A stretch of DNA of 64,000 bases, taken from assembly GCF_037327425.1 (NCBI RefSeq), contig NZ_CP147846.1, positions 3,224,001 to 3,288,000 of the forward strand, read 5' to 3'. The notes under the pieces are model-generated. The model searched no databases. It saw only the letters and a program-made list of their open reading frames with translations, and was not told where the DNA came from. This document shows positions 8,353-17,463 of this stretch, in pieces. The translations under genes were made by a program, and so were the position numbers. This stretch comes from Rhodococcus sovatensis. GTDB lineage: Bacteria; Actinomycetota; Actinomycetes; Mycobacteriales; Mycobacteriaceae. The number at the start of each line of letters is the position of its first letter. Position 1 is the stretch's first letter.

Positions 8353-9240
8353 CTAACTGTCCGCGGAGACCGCCCGTGACGCGACGACGAACCGCGGACG
8401 GCCGGACAAATCGGGATGCTCGACGACATCGGTGAACACACGTCGCCGTTCGAACAACGCTGCAACCCGCTCGCCGTGTGAATCATCGTGTTCGACACCC
8501 ACTCCCCCACCGACGGCGAGCCACCGCGCGATGTTGCCAATCATCGGCTCGATGACCGAGAGTCCGTCGGAGCCGCCGAAAAGAGCCAGATGCGGATCGT
8601 GCTCGAACACCTCCGGCTCCAACTCGGCGCCCTCGGGAATGTACGGCGGGTTGGCGACGATGACATCCACCCGACCGTCGAGCTCGGTCAGTAGGTCGCG
8701 GTCCGTGACATCCCCGTGGTGCAGCGTGATCGGAGTGTCACCGAGTTCGGCGCGGAGGTCCGCGTTGCGGCGAGCCCACGCCAACGCAGACGGATCGAGC
8801 TCGACGGCGTGGACCTGTGCGTCGGGCCTCGCGTTGGCCAACGCGAGCGCGAGAGCACCCGAGCCGGTACACAGATCGAGGATGACCGGCGGCTTCCGAT
8901 CGACACCTTCCACGAATGCAAGTGCCCAGCCGAGCAGAAGTTCGGTCTCAGGGCGCGGAACGAACACTCCCGGCCCTACTTCGACGTCGATGTTGCCCAG
9001 TGCCGTCGTTCCGGTGATGTACTGCAACGGAATTCGCTTGGCGCGCTGCTCGACGGTCCGGTAGTACGCCTCGATCACCTCGGGTTCGACGAGGGGAACG
9101 AGTCCGAGACGTCCGCGCTCGACGCCGACGATGTGCGAGGCGAGCAATTCGGCGTCGACCCTGGCGCTGGGCACACCAGCCGCCTCCAGGGTCGCGGTTG
9201 CTTCCAGAATGGCCAAGCGAAGCGGTTTCCGAGTCACCAC
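8353..9240 (-). CDS. prmC: Peptide chain release factor N5-glutamine methyltransferase
   Basis: Methylates the GGQ glutamine of RF1/RF2, whose RF1 gene lies just upstream. Residues 1-75 form the helical substrate-binding domain; the SAM fold follows with DLCTGSGALALALA and the catalytic NPPYIPEGAELEPEV. About 295 residues, normal for the family. The frame is open far upstream, but that part is antisense-like low-complexity sequence. The GTG at 9240 (or the next GTG at 9237, VTRKPLRLAILEA) is the natural start. HemK/PrmC is Rv1300 in the syntenic order. Confidence 0.93.
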   Translation of the reverse strand: MVTRKPLRLAILEATATLEAAGVPSARVDAELLASHIVGVERGRLGLVPLVEPEVIEAYYRTVEQRAKRIPLQYITGTTALGNIDVEVGPGVFVPRPETELLLGWALAFVEGVDRKPPVILDLCTGSGALALALANARPDAQVHAVELDPSALAWARRNADLRAELGDTPITLHHGDVTDRDLLTELDGRVDVIVANPPYIPEGAELEPEVFEHDPHLALFGGSDGLSVIEPMIGNIARWLAVGGGVGVEHDDSHGERVAALFERRRVFTDVVEHPDLSGRPRFVVASRAVSADS

Positions 9241-9278
9241 TACAGCGTGCCATGCCGTACCGACGCGCCGTGCATGCG

Positions 9279-10070
9279 TCAGATTCGCTTCAGAAGCTCG
9301 GCCTTCTTGGTGAAGAACTCGTCGTCGGTCAGGATGCCCTTGTTGTGCAGAGATGCGAGCGACTCGATGGCCGAGGTGACCTCGTCGATGTTCATGCCAC
9401 CGGGGGAACCCGGCTCGGAGACAGCGGACGGCCGCGGCTGAAAATTGGATGGCGCCGGTGAGGGCGCCGGAGCTTGTTCGGGTGTTCGAGATGGGCCTTG
9501 TGCCGACTGCGAAGGATCGACCAAGGGCAGGCTCGCAGCGGTGAACGTGCCGTACTGACTGGTGAATTCCAACGAGCCCGGGCCGCCACCCTGCTGTTGT
9601 TGTACGCCACCGATCGAGTGATCCAGTGTGTCGTAGATCGACAGGCGACCGTTGGCCAGCACCGCGAGACGTCGCGAACCAGGGAAATAGGCGTACTGCG
9701 AACCGTTCTGCCCGCCGCTGGAACTGGGACTGCCGAGATCGCTCGGCCACCAGCTCGAGCCGAATCCCGAACTCGATTGCGCTGGCGGATAGACCTGCTG
9801 GTTCGCCAGCAACTCGGACAGGTCGCGGCACAATCCGTCGACGCGTGCTTTGAGTCCGTGGTCGAACATGTTGCCGACCATTGTCATCCCCCCGCGCATC
9901 CACTGTCCCCCGCCGCCGAGCTCGGGGACGTTGAACTGTGCCATCGTTCCACGACCGGCGTTGACGGCATCGAGCATCGTGCGCACTGCTGCGGTGGAGA
10001 CGCCGTACCGGCCGGCCAACTCCGCAACTGCGTTCTCACCCGCGGGTGTCAGTTCCTGGTACATCGGCAC
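9279..10070 (-). CDS. SHOCT-domain protein of unknown function
   Basis: 263 residues. The N-terminus (about 1-45, ELAGRYGVSTAAVRTMLDAV) looks like a small helix-turn-helix. The middle contains an aromatic/Gly/Ser-rich segment, with strand-rich GSRRLAVLANGRLSIYDTLDHSIGGV, and a Pro/Ala/Ser linker at about 190-225. The C-terminus (about 230-263, ESLASLHNKGILTDDEFFTKKAELL) is a textbook SHOCT motif, often an oligomerisation helix pair. It sits between prfA and prmC, which are adjacent in mycobacteria. Function is unknown; there is no signal peptide or membrane helix, so it is likely cytoplasmic. Confidence 0.85.
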   Translation of the reverse strand: MPMYQELTPAGENAVAELAGRYGVSTAAVRTMLDAVNAGRGTMAQFNVPELGGGGQWMRGGMTMVGNMFDHGLKARVDGLCRDLSELLANQQVYPPAQSSSGFGSSWWPSDLGSPSSSGGQNGSQYAYFPGSRRLAVLANGRLSIYDTLDHSIGGVQQQQGGGPGSLEFTSQYGTFTAASLPLVDPSQSAQGPSRTPEQAPAPSPAPSNFQPRPSAVSEPGSPGGMNIDEVTSAIESLASLHNKGILTDDEFFTKKAELLKRI

Positions 10071-10105
10071 CTTTCCTGTGCGCTTAGGCCCGTGCGTGGA
10101 GCGGA

Positions 10106-11185
10106 TTATTCGGCTTGCATCCGCGCGTCTCGGTCAGCCTTGGCAAGGGCGTCGAGCAACGCATCGAGCTCACCATCGAGTACGGCGTCCAGGTTATGCG
10201 ACTTGTAGCCGATCCGATGATCGGTGATGCGGTTCTCCGGATAGTTGTAAGTGCGAATGCGCTCGGAGCGGTCGACGGTGCGAACCTGACTCGCTCGCCC
10301 GGCTGCCGCTTCTTCGTCGGCAGCTTCCTCGGCCGCAGCTTGCAGTCGCGCTGCGAGGACCTGCATCGCACGCGCCTTGTTCTGCAGCTGCGAGCGCTCG
10401 TTCTGACAGGTGACGACGATCCCTGTGGGCAAGTGGGTGATCCGCACTGCGGAGTCGGTCGTGTTGACGCCCTGCCCGCCCTTGCCGGACGACCGATAGA
10501 CATCGATCCGGAGGTCGGTCTCGTCGATCTGTACTTCCTCGACCTCGTCGGGCTCTGGGTAGACCAGAATTCCGGCTGCGGACGTGTGCACTCGACCCTG
10601 TGATTCGGTCACGGGCACTCGCTGGACGCGGTGCACGCCCCCCTCGAACTTCAGTCGGGCCCAGACACCGTCGAGCGAACTACCTTTTGCCTTGATGGAC
10701 AAGGTCGCGTCCTTGTAGCCGCCGAGATCGGAGACATTGGCGTCGAGGATTTCGACTCGCCACCCGCGACGCTCGGCGTAGCGCACATACATTCTGGCAA
10801 GGTCGGCGGCGAACAGCGCCGATTCCTCGCCGCCCTCACCGGATTTGACCTCCATCACGATGTCGTCACCATCGTGCGGATCACGCGGAGCAAGAAGGTC
10901 GGCGAGCGTCTGTTCGAGTGCCACCACAGTCGCTTCGAGTTCAGGAACCTCCGCGGCGAAGGACGCATCGTCGGCGCCCAACTCGCGCGCTGCGGCGAGA
11001 TCGTCCTGAGCGGACGTGAGTTTCCCGTGAACCGACATGATCGGGGCGAGTTCGGCGAATCGCTTGCCTGCACGCCGCGCCGCCGCCGGATCGTTGTGCA
11101 AGGCAGGGTCGGCGAGCTGCTGTTCCAGGCCCGAATGCTCGGCCAGAATGTCGTCGATGGCCGAAGGCTTCGTCGTCCTCGCCAT
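10106..11185 (-). CDS. prfA: Peptide chain release factor 1
   Basis: Releases peptides at UAA and UAG. 359 residues from the ATG at 11185 (MARTTKPSAIDDILAEH); an upstream in-frame ATG at 11227 lies next to the rpmE terminator and is rejected. It has the catalytic GGQ in SSGKGGQGVNTTDSAVRI, the coiled-coil domain 1 at residues about 1-100 and the C-terminal NYPENRITDHRIGYK. The codon-reading loop is of the RF1 type by overall length and position. It is followed by the SHOCT gene and prmC, which modifies it. Confidence 0.96.
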   Translation of the reverse strand: MARTTKPSAIDDILAEHSGLEQQLADPALHNDPAAARRAGKRFAELAPIMSVHGKLTSAQDDLAAARELGADDASFAAEVPELEATVVALEQTLADLLAPRDPHDGDDIVMEVKSGEGGEESALFAADLARMYVRYAERRGWRVEILDANVSDLGGYKDATLSIKAKGSSLDGVWARLKFEGGVHRVQRVPVTESQGRVHTSAAGILVYPEPDEVEEVQIDETDLRIDVYRSSGKGGQGVNTTDSAVRITHLPTGIVVTCQNERSQLQNKARAMQVLAARLQAAAEEAADEEAAAGRASQVRTVDRSERIRTYNYPENRITDHRIGYKSHNLDAVLDGELDALLDALAKADRDARMQAE

Positions 11186-11230
11186 TGGTGCGCTCCGCTC
11201 TAGTGCTCGAGAAGTCCATATATACAAAAG

Positions 11231-11269
11231 CCGACGCCCGCCCTGTAGACATCACAGGACGGGCGTCGG
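11231..11269 (-). terminator. Intrinsic terminator after rpmE
   Basis: CCGACGCCCGCCCTGT (11231-11246) pairs with ACAGGACGGGCGTCGG (11254-11269), 16 bp with one mismatch and a 7-base loop. On the minus strand the stem is followed by CTTTTGTATATA. It lies 8 bases beyond the rpmE stop and before prfA, so prfA probably has its own promoter. Confidence 0.85.
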
Positions 11270-11277
11270 GAGAAAAG

Positions 11278-11511
11278 CTAGCTGTCGGCGTCAGCCTTCT
11301 TGCCGGCACGCTTTCCGTAGCGAGCCTCGAAGCGCGCAACGCGACCACCGGTGTCGAGAATCTTCTGCTTGCCCGTGTAGAACGGGTGGCACTGCGAGCA
11401 GACCTCGACGTTGATCCGGTCTTTGTCGGTGGTGCTGTGGGTCTCGAAAGTATTGCCGCAACCGCACACAACCGTGGTCAGTGTGTAGTCGGGGTGAATT
11501 CCTGCCTTCAT
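11278..11511 (-). CDS. rpmE: 50S ribosomal protein L31
   Basis: 77 residues from the ATG at 11511 (MKAGIHPDYTLTTVVCGCG); the open frame extends further upstream without family similarity. It is the zinc-binding (C+) form: cysteines in VVCGCGNTF and EVCSQCHPFYTG make the metal site. The basic tail RYGKRAGKKADADS is typical of actinobacteria. It lies between rho and prfA as in mycobacteria and is closed by a strong terminator. Confidence 0.96.
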   Translation of the reverse strand: MKAGIHPDYTLTTVVCGCGNTFETHSTTDKDRINVEVCSQCHPFYTGKQKILDTGGRVARFEARYGKRAGKKADADS

Positions 11512-11633
11512 GGTGTCCCTTTCAGATGGTCGCCGGGTCGCCCTCGCCAATCGAGAGCGTGAACCGGAACCGGACTCGGCCGTTCAGTATGCCAGAGAGG
11601 TCTTCCGACCTGCTAATCGTCTTCATTCCCTCA

Positions 11634-11665
11634 CCGACAGGTGCCTCAACACCCGCACCTGTCGG
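11634..11665 (-). terminator. Hairpin terminator after rho
   Basis: Perfect 11-bp inverted repeat CCGACAGGTGC (11634-11644) and GCACCTGTCGG (11655-11665) with a 10-base loop, 28 bases past the rho stop on the minus strand. The following bases (TGAGGGAATGAAG) lack a U run, so it may act as an actinobacterial I-shaped terminator or a 3' end stabiliser. Confidence 0.65.
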
Positions 11666-11692
11666 CTTGTTCCCGCGCTGGAAACCAGATGG

Positions 11693-13828
11693 TCAGTCGT
11701 CGAGCGCGCCGGGCGCGGTCTTCGACACCTGGATCAGGAACTCGACGTTGCTCTTGGTCTTCTTCAAGCGATCGACCAACAGATCGATTGCCTGATGCGA
11801 GTCGAGACCCGACAGAACGCGGCGGAGTTTGTGCACCACGGCCATCTCGTCGGGACTCAGCAGCAACTCGTCGTGACGGGTGCTCGACGGGTTGATGTCC
11901 ACAGCCGGGAACACACGCCGCTCGGCGATCTTGCGATCGAGCTTGAGCTCGGCGTTGCCGGTGCCCTTGAACTCCTCGAAGATCACGGTGTCACCGGTGG
12001 AACCGGTCTCGACCATGGCCGTCGCGATGATGGTGAGCGATCCACCGTTCTCGATGTTGCGGGCAGCGCCGAGGAAACGCTTCGGCGGGTACAGCGCCGT
12101 CGAATCGACACCACCGGACAGGATTCGGCCCGACGCAGGCGAACTGTTGTTGTACGCACGACCCAATCGAGTGATCGAGTCGAGCAACACGACGACGTCC
12201 TGACCTGCTTCGACGAGACGCTTCGCACGCTCGATCGCGAGTTCGGCGACTGCCGTGTGGTCACCTGGCGGACGGTCGAACGTCGAGGCGATGACCTCGC
12301 CCTTCACCGAGCGCTGCATGTCGGTGACCTCTTCCGGACGCTCGTCGACCAGGACGACCATCAGGTAGCACTCGGGATTGTTGACCGAGATCGCGTTGGC
12401 GATCGCCTGCAGAACGCTCGTCTTACCGGCCTTCGGCGGGCTGACGATCAGTGCGCGCTGACCCTTGCCGATCGGCATGACCAGGTCGATGATGCGAGTG
12501 GTCAGAATGTTCGGCGTCGTCTCCAACCGCAGCCGCTGGTTCGGATACAGCGGGGTGAGCTTGCCGAACTCTGGACGCTTGCGCGCAGTCTCGACATCAC
12601 CACCGTTGACGGTGTCCAGTCGAACGAGCGGGTTGAACTTCTGTCGCTGATTCGACTGCTCACCTTCACGAGCGACACGAACAGCACCGGTCACGGCGTC
12701 GCCGCGGCGTAGACCGTTCTTCCGCACGAGGTTCATCGAGACGTATACGTCGTTCGATCCCGCGAGGTAACCGGAGGTGCGCACGAAAGCGTAGTTGTCG
12801 AGCACATCGAGAATGCCCGCTACCGGCTGCAATACGTCGTCGTCGCGGATCTCGGGCTCGCGCTCGTTTCCACCGCCGCCACCGCCGCCTTCACCGCGGT
12901 CACGCCCACGACGACGCTCACGGAACCTGCGTCCCCTGCGGCCACGGCCATCGCCGTCGTCCTCGGAGTTGTCACGGTTGTCGCGGTTGTCTCGGGGACC
13001 GTTGTTGTTGCGGTCGTCCCCACGAGAGTCGTTCTGGTTCTGATTCCGGTTGCGGTTGCCGTCACCCCGGTTGCTCTCACCACGGTTGCCTTCACCGCGG
13101 TTGTCGCGGTTGCGCTCGCCGCGGGTGCGCTCGTTGCGCCCGCCCTCGGAACGGTTGCCGTCGTTGTCGGAGTTCTCGCCCCGGTTTCCAGCGTCACCAC
13201 GGTTTCCAGCGTCCCCACGGTTTCCGCGAGCGCCGTCGTTACCGTCGGTCGAATTCCGATTCTCACGGTCGGCACGGCCACGTCGCGGCCGCTCGTTGGA
13301 CGCAGCGTCTCCTGCGTCCGCACCCGTGGGCTGGGAGTCAGGAGTCGCGGCGGGCGCAGAGTCGGCAGCGGCAGCAGAGTCGGCAGCGGCTGCGGTCTCG
13401 TCGAGCGGGAGCTGGTCGGGAGCGCCTGCCCTACGACCTGCGGTACGCCGACTGCGCGTGCGACGAGGTGTGTCCGTCGCATCGTCCACGCTTGATTCAG
13501 ATGTAGCTTTCGAGCTCGTCTCGGGCGCCGGAGTCACGGCGGTCGGAGTCACGGCGGTCGGAGTCACGGCGGTCGGAGTCACGGACTCCTGAGCGCGAGT
13601 CTTGTCGGCTGCACTACGTCGAGGGGCCTTGGGTGCATCGGTTGTTGCCGCCGCACCACCGCCTTGACGTGCAGAAATGGCGGCGATCAGATCGCCTTTA
13701 CGCATGCCGGAGATGCTTTTGATGCCGAGTTCGCCCGCGAGACTACGCAGCTCGGTGAGCACCATTCCGGACAGGCCAGCTCCGCGTCGCGTCTTTTCGG
13801 GCGCAGAGATCAGTTCCGTATCGGTCAC
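11693..13828 (-). CDS. rho: Transcription termination factor Rho with large N-terminal insertion
   Basis: RNA-dependent hexameric ATPase that ends transcription. 711 residues against about 420 for E. coli. Residues about 15-55 form the Rho_N helical domain (MVLTELRSLAGELGIKSISG). About 60-310 is a disordered insertion, first Ala/Thr/Pro-rich, then Asn/Arg/Gly/Asp-rich with repeated NRGDAG and NRGE/NRGD units. The OSB RNA-binding domain follows (VLDNYAFVRTSGYLAGSNDVYV), then the ATPase with Walker A PPKAGKTSVLQ, Walker B VVLLDSITRLGRAYN and the C-terminal RVLSGLDSHQAIDLLVDRL. GTG start at 13828 with AAAGGA ahead. Such insertions are known to add RNA affinity in Micrococcus and mycobacterial Rho. 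Confidence 0.97.
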   Translation of the reverse strand: MTDTELISAPEKTRRGAGLSGMVLTELRSLAGELGIKSISGMRKGDLIAAISARQGGGAAATTDAPKAPRRSAADKTRAQESVTPTAVTPTAVTPTAVTPAPETSSKATSESSVDDATDTPRRTRSRRTAGRRAGAPDQLPLDETAAAADSAAAADSAPAATPDSQPTGADAGDAASNERPRRGRADRENRNSTDGNDGARGNRGDAGNRGDAGNRGENSDNDGNRSEGGRNERTRGERNRDNRGEGNRGESNRGDGNRNRNQNQNDSRGDDRNNNGPRDNRDNRDNSEDDGDGRGRRGRRFRERRRGRDRGEGGGGGGGNEREPEIRDDDVLQPVAGILDVLDNYAFVRTSGYLAGSNDVYVSMNLVRKNGLRRGDAVTGAVRVAREGEQSNQRQKFNPLVRLDTVNGGDVETARKRPEFGKLTPLYPNQRLRLETTPNILTTRIIDLVMPIGKGQRALIVSPPKAGKTSVLQAIANAISVNNPECYLMVVLVDERPEEVTDMQRSVKGEVIASTFDRPPGDHTAVAELAIERAKRLVEAGQDVVVLLDSITRLGRAYNNSSPASGRILSGGVDSTALYPPKRFLGAARNIENGGSLTIIATAMVETGSTGDTVIFEEFKGTGNAELKLDRKIAERRVFPAVDINPSSTRHDELLLSPDEMAVVHKLRRVLSGLDSHQAIDLLVDRLKKTKSNVEFLIQVSKTAPGALDD
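13531..13584 (-). repeat. rho: Tandem 15-bp repeats inside rho
   Basis: Three exact copies of GAGTCACGGCGGTCG (13531-13545, 13546-13560, 13561-13575) and a partial fourth, coding for VTPTA units in the disordered insertion. Being in frame and multiples of three, they can change number without breaking rho. Confidence 0.85.
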
Positions 13829-14149
13829 GGAGGTCCTTTCCTTCCCTCACTCGCAGTCTGCGCAGTCGAGGGTTCGTTTCCGTAGCTCGAATCTCTTTCG
13901 AGCACGGATATTGCCGTTCACGATCGAATTACTTCCGACGGACGACCGACCCGAATCCGTATTAAAGGCTACGGAGGGTCGAAGCCAGGAGCGTCAGTGG
14001 ACTCGGACGTGAATTCCCCCGAATACGATGACGAGATTGCCCTGGTGAAAACCGGCGTCTGAAGCGCACGTTGTACGGACGACCCTCAGGATAGCGTCGA
14101 TCATCGCGGTCGGCAAGAACCGGCTACCGGCGAGTCACACCGGAGTCAC
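13829..14149 (-). promoter_or_regulatory. Leader and promoter region of rho
   Basis: About 320 bases without a supported gene between the thrB stop and the rho start. It should hold the rho promoter and a long 5' leader. It contains AGCCTTTAATAC (minus strand, 13959-13970), identical over 12 bases to a site just before atpA (1670-1681); TAATAC could be a -10 element, without a clear -35 at standard spacing. Near the rho start lies the AAAGGA ribosome-binding site. No attenuation structure typical of a known riboswitch was seen. Confidence 0.45.
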
Positions 14150-15100
14150 TCACGACGTGCAGACACCGTCTGCCACGTCGAGTTCGAGGACGCGAATCCC
14201 CTCGCTTGACGCTTGCTCCTTCAGGTCCGCCGGGAATGGCGCTACGCAGAGTGCAAGCACCGTCGGGCCCGCGCCGGACAGGACCGCAGCGATTCCTCGC
14301 GATCGAAGGGCGGTGATCCATTTCGTCGCCGCGGGTAGGGCGCTCGACCGCTGCCCCTGATGCAGCATGTCCTCGGTAGCCGGGATCAGCAGGTCCGGCC
14401 TCTGGGTCAAAGCCACAACGGCGAGCGCACTTCGACTGACGTTGAATGCAGCATCACGATGCGGCACCAACTCGGGTAGCAGTCCGCGCGTGTGCGAGGT
14501 CGACGACCGCTCCGCTGGAACGAGTGCGACGACATGAATGTCGGGATGAACCGGCAATCTCACCGCCGAGTAGATTCGCTGCGCGCCGCTGTCGCTTGCA
14601 GGCTCGCTCCACGACACAACCGCACCGCCGAGCACACTCGCCGATGCATTGTCGGGGTGCCCTTCGAATTCCGAGGACAGTTGCACCAACTGCTGGTCGG
14701 TCAAGGCAAACGCCGGATCGAGCTTGGCCGCCAATCCGTTGGCGGCGGCCAAGCCGCCGACCACCGCGGACGCAGACGACCCGAGTCCACGGGAATGCGG
14801 AATTACGTTGCTGCACACGACATCCAGGCCATCCGCCCACACTCCAGCCGCCTCCAGGCCGCGCTCGATCGCACGGACGACGAGATGCGAGGGCCCCCAG
14901 GGAACATCCTCGGCGCCCTCGCCTTCGACGTGAATACTGAGTCCGGACGCTGTGGTGGTGACTCGAATCTCGTCGTAGAGACCGAGTGCGATTCCCAGTG
15001 TGTCGAACCCGGGCCCGAGGTTGGCGCTCGACGCAGGAACACGCGCAGTGACCGTCAACCCCAGCGGCAGTGTTGTCGTCATGGCCTGGGACTCTGCCAC
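14150..15100 (-). CDS. thrB: Homoserine kinase
   Basis: GHMP kinase making O-phospho-L-homoserine for threonine synthase. About 316 residues. N-terminal VPASSANLGPGFDTLG, ATP loop PHSRGLGSSASAVVGGLAAAN (GHMP motif 2), and the C-terminal glycine-rich AAVLSGAGPTVLALC are all present. A GTG at 15100 overlaps the thrC stop by one base; an ATG at 15082 (MTTTLPLGLTVTARV) is an equally good start. Last gene of hom-thrC-thrB, so threonine branch enzymes are made together. Confidence 0.94.
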   Translation of the reverse strand: MAESQAMTTTLPLGLTVTARVPASSANLGPGFDTLGIALGLYDEIRVTTTASGLSIHVEGEGAEDVPWGPSHLVVRAIERGLEAAGVWADGLDVVCSNVIPHSRGLGSSASAVVGGLAAANGLAAKLDPAFALTDQQLVQLSSEFEGHPDNASASVLGGAVVSWSEPASDSGAQRIYSAVRLPVHPDIHVVALVPAERSSTSHTRGLLPELVPHRDAAFNVSRSALAVVALTQRPDLLIPATEDMLHQGQRSSALPAATKWITALRSRGIAAVLSGAGPTVLALCVAPFPADLKEQASSEGIRVLELDVADGVCTS

Positions 15101-16167
15101 TACGCCAACTCGAGCGCAGATGCCACGGCAACGGGGTCGACCGGGATCGGCTCGACCACAGGCATTCCGGACAAGGCGGTGTCGGGATCCTTCAAACCGT
15201 TACCCGTCACCGTGCACACGACGCGTAGGCCGCTGTCCAGCCAGCCTTCCTTCCGCGCGGCGAGCAGCCCCGCGATGGAGGCAGCCGACGCAGGTTCGAC
15301 GAAGACGCCCTCGGACTTCGCCACCAGGCGGTAGGCCTCGAGTATCTCCTCGTCGGTTGCAGCACGGAACGCGCCGCCCGACTCCTCCTTGGCCGCTACT
15401 GCGCCATTCCACGAAGCGGGCGAGCCGATGCGAATGGCAGTTGCAATGGTCTCCGGGTCCTTCACCGGCGCACCGTGAACCAGCGGCGCCGCACCTGCGG
15501 CCTGGACGCCGAGCATCCGCGGTTTGACCGTGGTCAGCCCATCTCGGAAGTACTCCGAGTAGCCGCGCCAGTAGGCCGTGATGTTGCCCGCGTTACCGAC
15601 CGGAAGCGCGTGCACGTCCGGTGCGTTTCCGAGAGCGTCGCAGATCTCGAAGGCCGCAGTCTTCTGCCCTTCGATCCGGACCGGGTTGACCGAGTTGACC
15701 AGCCCGATGGTCGGAAACTCCGCTGTTGTCTTCCTCGCAAGTTCGAGGCAGTCGTCGAAGTTACCCTGAACCTGAATGATCTTGGCGCCGTGCATGACCG
15801 CCTGAGCCAGCTTGCCCATCGCGATCTTGCCCTGGGGAACGAGAACGGCGCAGCCCATACCCGCTTTGGCGGCATAGGCGGCAGCAGAGGCAGACGTGTT
15901 GCCCGTCGACGCGCAGAGAACAGCTTCCTGACCGCGCGCGAGTGCGTCGGTGACCGCCATCGTCATCCCGCGGTCCTTGAAGGAACCGGTCGGGTTGAGA
16001 CCTTCGACCTTGAGATGAACCTCGCAGCCCGTGATCTCGGACAACCGTTCCGCGTGGATCAGCGGAGTTCCGCCCTCGAGCAGGGTGACAGTCTTCCAAT
16101 TCGGGCCGATCGCAAGACGCTCACGATACGCCTCGATCAGACCCGGCCATGGGGTGTGCACGGTCAT
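15100..16167 (-). CDS. thrC: Threonine synthase
   Basis: PLP enzyme converting O-phosphohomoserine to threonine. 355 residues, the short actinobacterial class. Lys of NPTGSFKDRGMTMAVTDAL binds PLP; ASTGNTSASAAAYAAKAG is the phosphate/cofactor loop; PVGNAGNITAYWRGYSE and TVTGNGLKDPDTAL are further landmarks. It begins 1 base after the hom stop and overlaps thrB, giving an uninterrupted hom-thrC-thrB unit. Confidence 0.96.
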   Translation of the reverse strand: MTVHTPWPGLIEAYRERLAIGPNWKTVTLLEGGTPLIHAERLSEITGCEVHLKVEGLNPTGSFKDRGMTMAVTDALARGQEAVLCASTGNTSASAAAYAAKAGMGCAVLVPQGKIAMGKLAQAVMHGAKIIQVQGNFDDCLELARKTTAEFPTIGLVNSVNPVRIEGQKTAAFEICDALGNAPDVHALPVGNAGNITAYWRGYSEYFRDGLTTVKPRMLGVQAAGAAPLVHGAPVKDPETIATAIRIGSPASWNGAVAAKEESGGAFRAATDEEILEAYRLVAKSEGVFVEPASAASIAGLLAARKEGWLDSGLRVVCTVTGNGLKDPDTALSGMPVVEPIPVDPVAVASALELA

Positions 16168-17463
16168 TTATGTGCCTTCCAATCTCAGAACACTGGCTAC
16201 AGAGGTGACGACGTCGAGCTTGTCCAACGCCGAAACAGTTTCGGACAGAGCAGAATCCGCAGCAAGGTGCGTCACGACCACCAGACGCGCACCCTCACCC
16301 GCACCCGACTGGCGAACAGTGGAGATACTGACGTCGCGCTTGGAGAACTCCGCAGCAACGGTCGCAAGAACTCCCGGCTTGTCGGCGACCTCCATGCTGA
16401 CGTAGTAGCGGGTCGAGATGTCACCCATCGGCGCGATCTTGAGCTTGGCGTACTTCGACTCCAGCGGCCCACGGCCCCCGTAGAACTTGTTGCGGGCGGC
16501 CATGACCAGGTCACCGAGTACGGCAGAAGCCGTCGGCGAACCGCCGGCACCCTGTCCGTAGAACATCAACCGGCCTGCCGCTTCGGCTTCCACAACGACG
16601 GCATTGAACGCGCCGTTGACCGTCGCGAGCGGGTGGTCGCGCGGCACGAGGGCCGGGTAGACCCGAGCGGAGATCCGCTCTTTCCCCTTGGGCGTCGTGA
16701 TGCGTTCGCAGATGGCCAGCAATTTGATCGTGCAGTCGAGCGAACGTGCAGTCTCCAGGTCCGCCGAGGTGATGTTGCTGATGCCCTCGCGGTACACATC
16801 CCCTGCGGTGACACGGGTGTGGAACGCGATGGACGCGAGGATCGCGGCCTTGGATGCGGCGTCGTAGCCCTCGACGTCGGCCGTCGGGTCGGCTTCCGCG
16901 TAGCCAAGACGGCCCGCTTCGACGAGAGTTTCCGCGTAGTCGGCTCCGGTTTCGTCCATCGCGGAGAGGATGAAGTTCGTGGTGCCGTTGACGATGCCGG
17001 CGACCTTGGTCACCCGGTCCCCGGCGAGGGACTGCATCAGTGGACGGACGACCGGGATCGCTCCGGCAACTGCCGCCTCGAAATACAGATCCGCGCGGGA
17101 CTTCTCGGCTGCCTCGTTGAGTTCGCCCGTGTACTCCGCGAGCAAGGCTTTGTTCGCCGTCACGACGGACTTGCCCTTTTCGAGGGCAGCGAGGATGAGC
17201 TTGCGGGGAACGTCGATTCCGCCGAGAACCTCGACGACGATGTCGACGTCGTCCCGGTTGACGAGCGACTCGGGATCGTCGGTGAGCAGCGCGGCGTCGA
17301 CGCCGCGCTTGCCGTCGACGCGACGAACGGCGATGCCTCGAATTTCCAGCGGCGCACCGACTCTCGCAGCGAGATCCTCGGCGTTCTCGGTGAGGATTCG
17401 GACGACTTCGCTTCCGACGTTACCGAGACCGAGAACGGCGATTCCTATCGGCTTCGTAGTCAT
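16168..17463 (-). CDS. hom: Homoserine dehydrogenase
   Basis: NAD(P)H-dependent reduction of aspartate semialdehyde to homoserine, branch to threonine and methionine. 431 residues: Rossmann motif IGIAVLGLGNVGSEVVRIL at the N-terminus, catalytic core with GIVNGTTNFIL and GRLGYAEADPTADVEGYDAASK, and a C-terminal ACT domain (about 350-431, VADKPGVLATVAAEFSKRDVSI) that usually binds threonine for feedback inhibition. Its ATG overlaps the lysA stop (ATGA). Confidence 0.96.
   Translation of the reverse strand: MTTKPIGIAVLGLGNVGSEVVRILTENAEDLAARVGAPLEIRGIAVRRVDGKRGVDAALLTDDPESLVNRDDVDIVVEVLGGIDVPRKLILAALEKGKSVVTANKALLAEYTGELNEAAEKSRADLYFEAAVAGAIPVVRPLMQSLAGDRVTKVAGIVNGTTNFILSAMDETGADYAETLVEAGRLGYAEADPTADVEGYDAASKAAILASIAFHTRVTAGDVYREGISNITSADLETARSLDCTIKLLAICERITTPKGKERISARVYPALVPRDHPLATVNGAFNAVVVEAEAAGRLMFYGQGAGGSPTASAVLGDLVMAARNKFYGGRGPLESKYAKLKIAPMGDISTRYYVSMEVADKPGVLATVAAEFSKRDVSISTVRQSGAGEGARLVVVTHLAADSALSETVSALDKLDVVTSVASVLRLEGT

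Noticed and set aside
12880..13250. Possible CRISPR-like or minisatellite array
   Set aside because: The repeats are short, imperfect, in frame and encode the Asn/Arg/Gly-rich part of Rho; no unique spacers of constant length.
16168..17463. Search for a threonine/methionine attenuator or riboswitch at hom-thrC-thrB
   Set aside because: hom overlaps lysA and lysA overlaps argS, leaving no leader where such an element could act; only the argS upstream gap (20531-20729) could, and no known structure was seen there.
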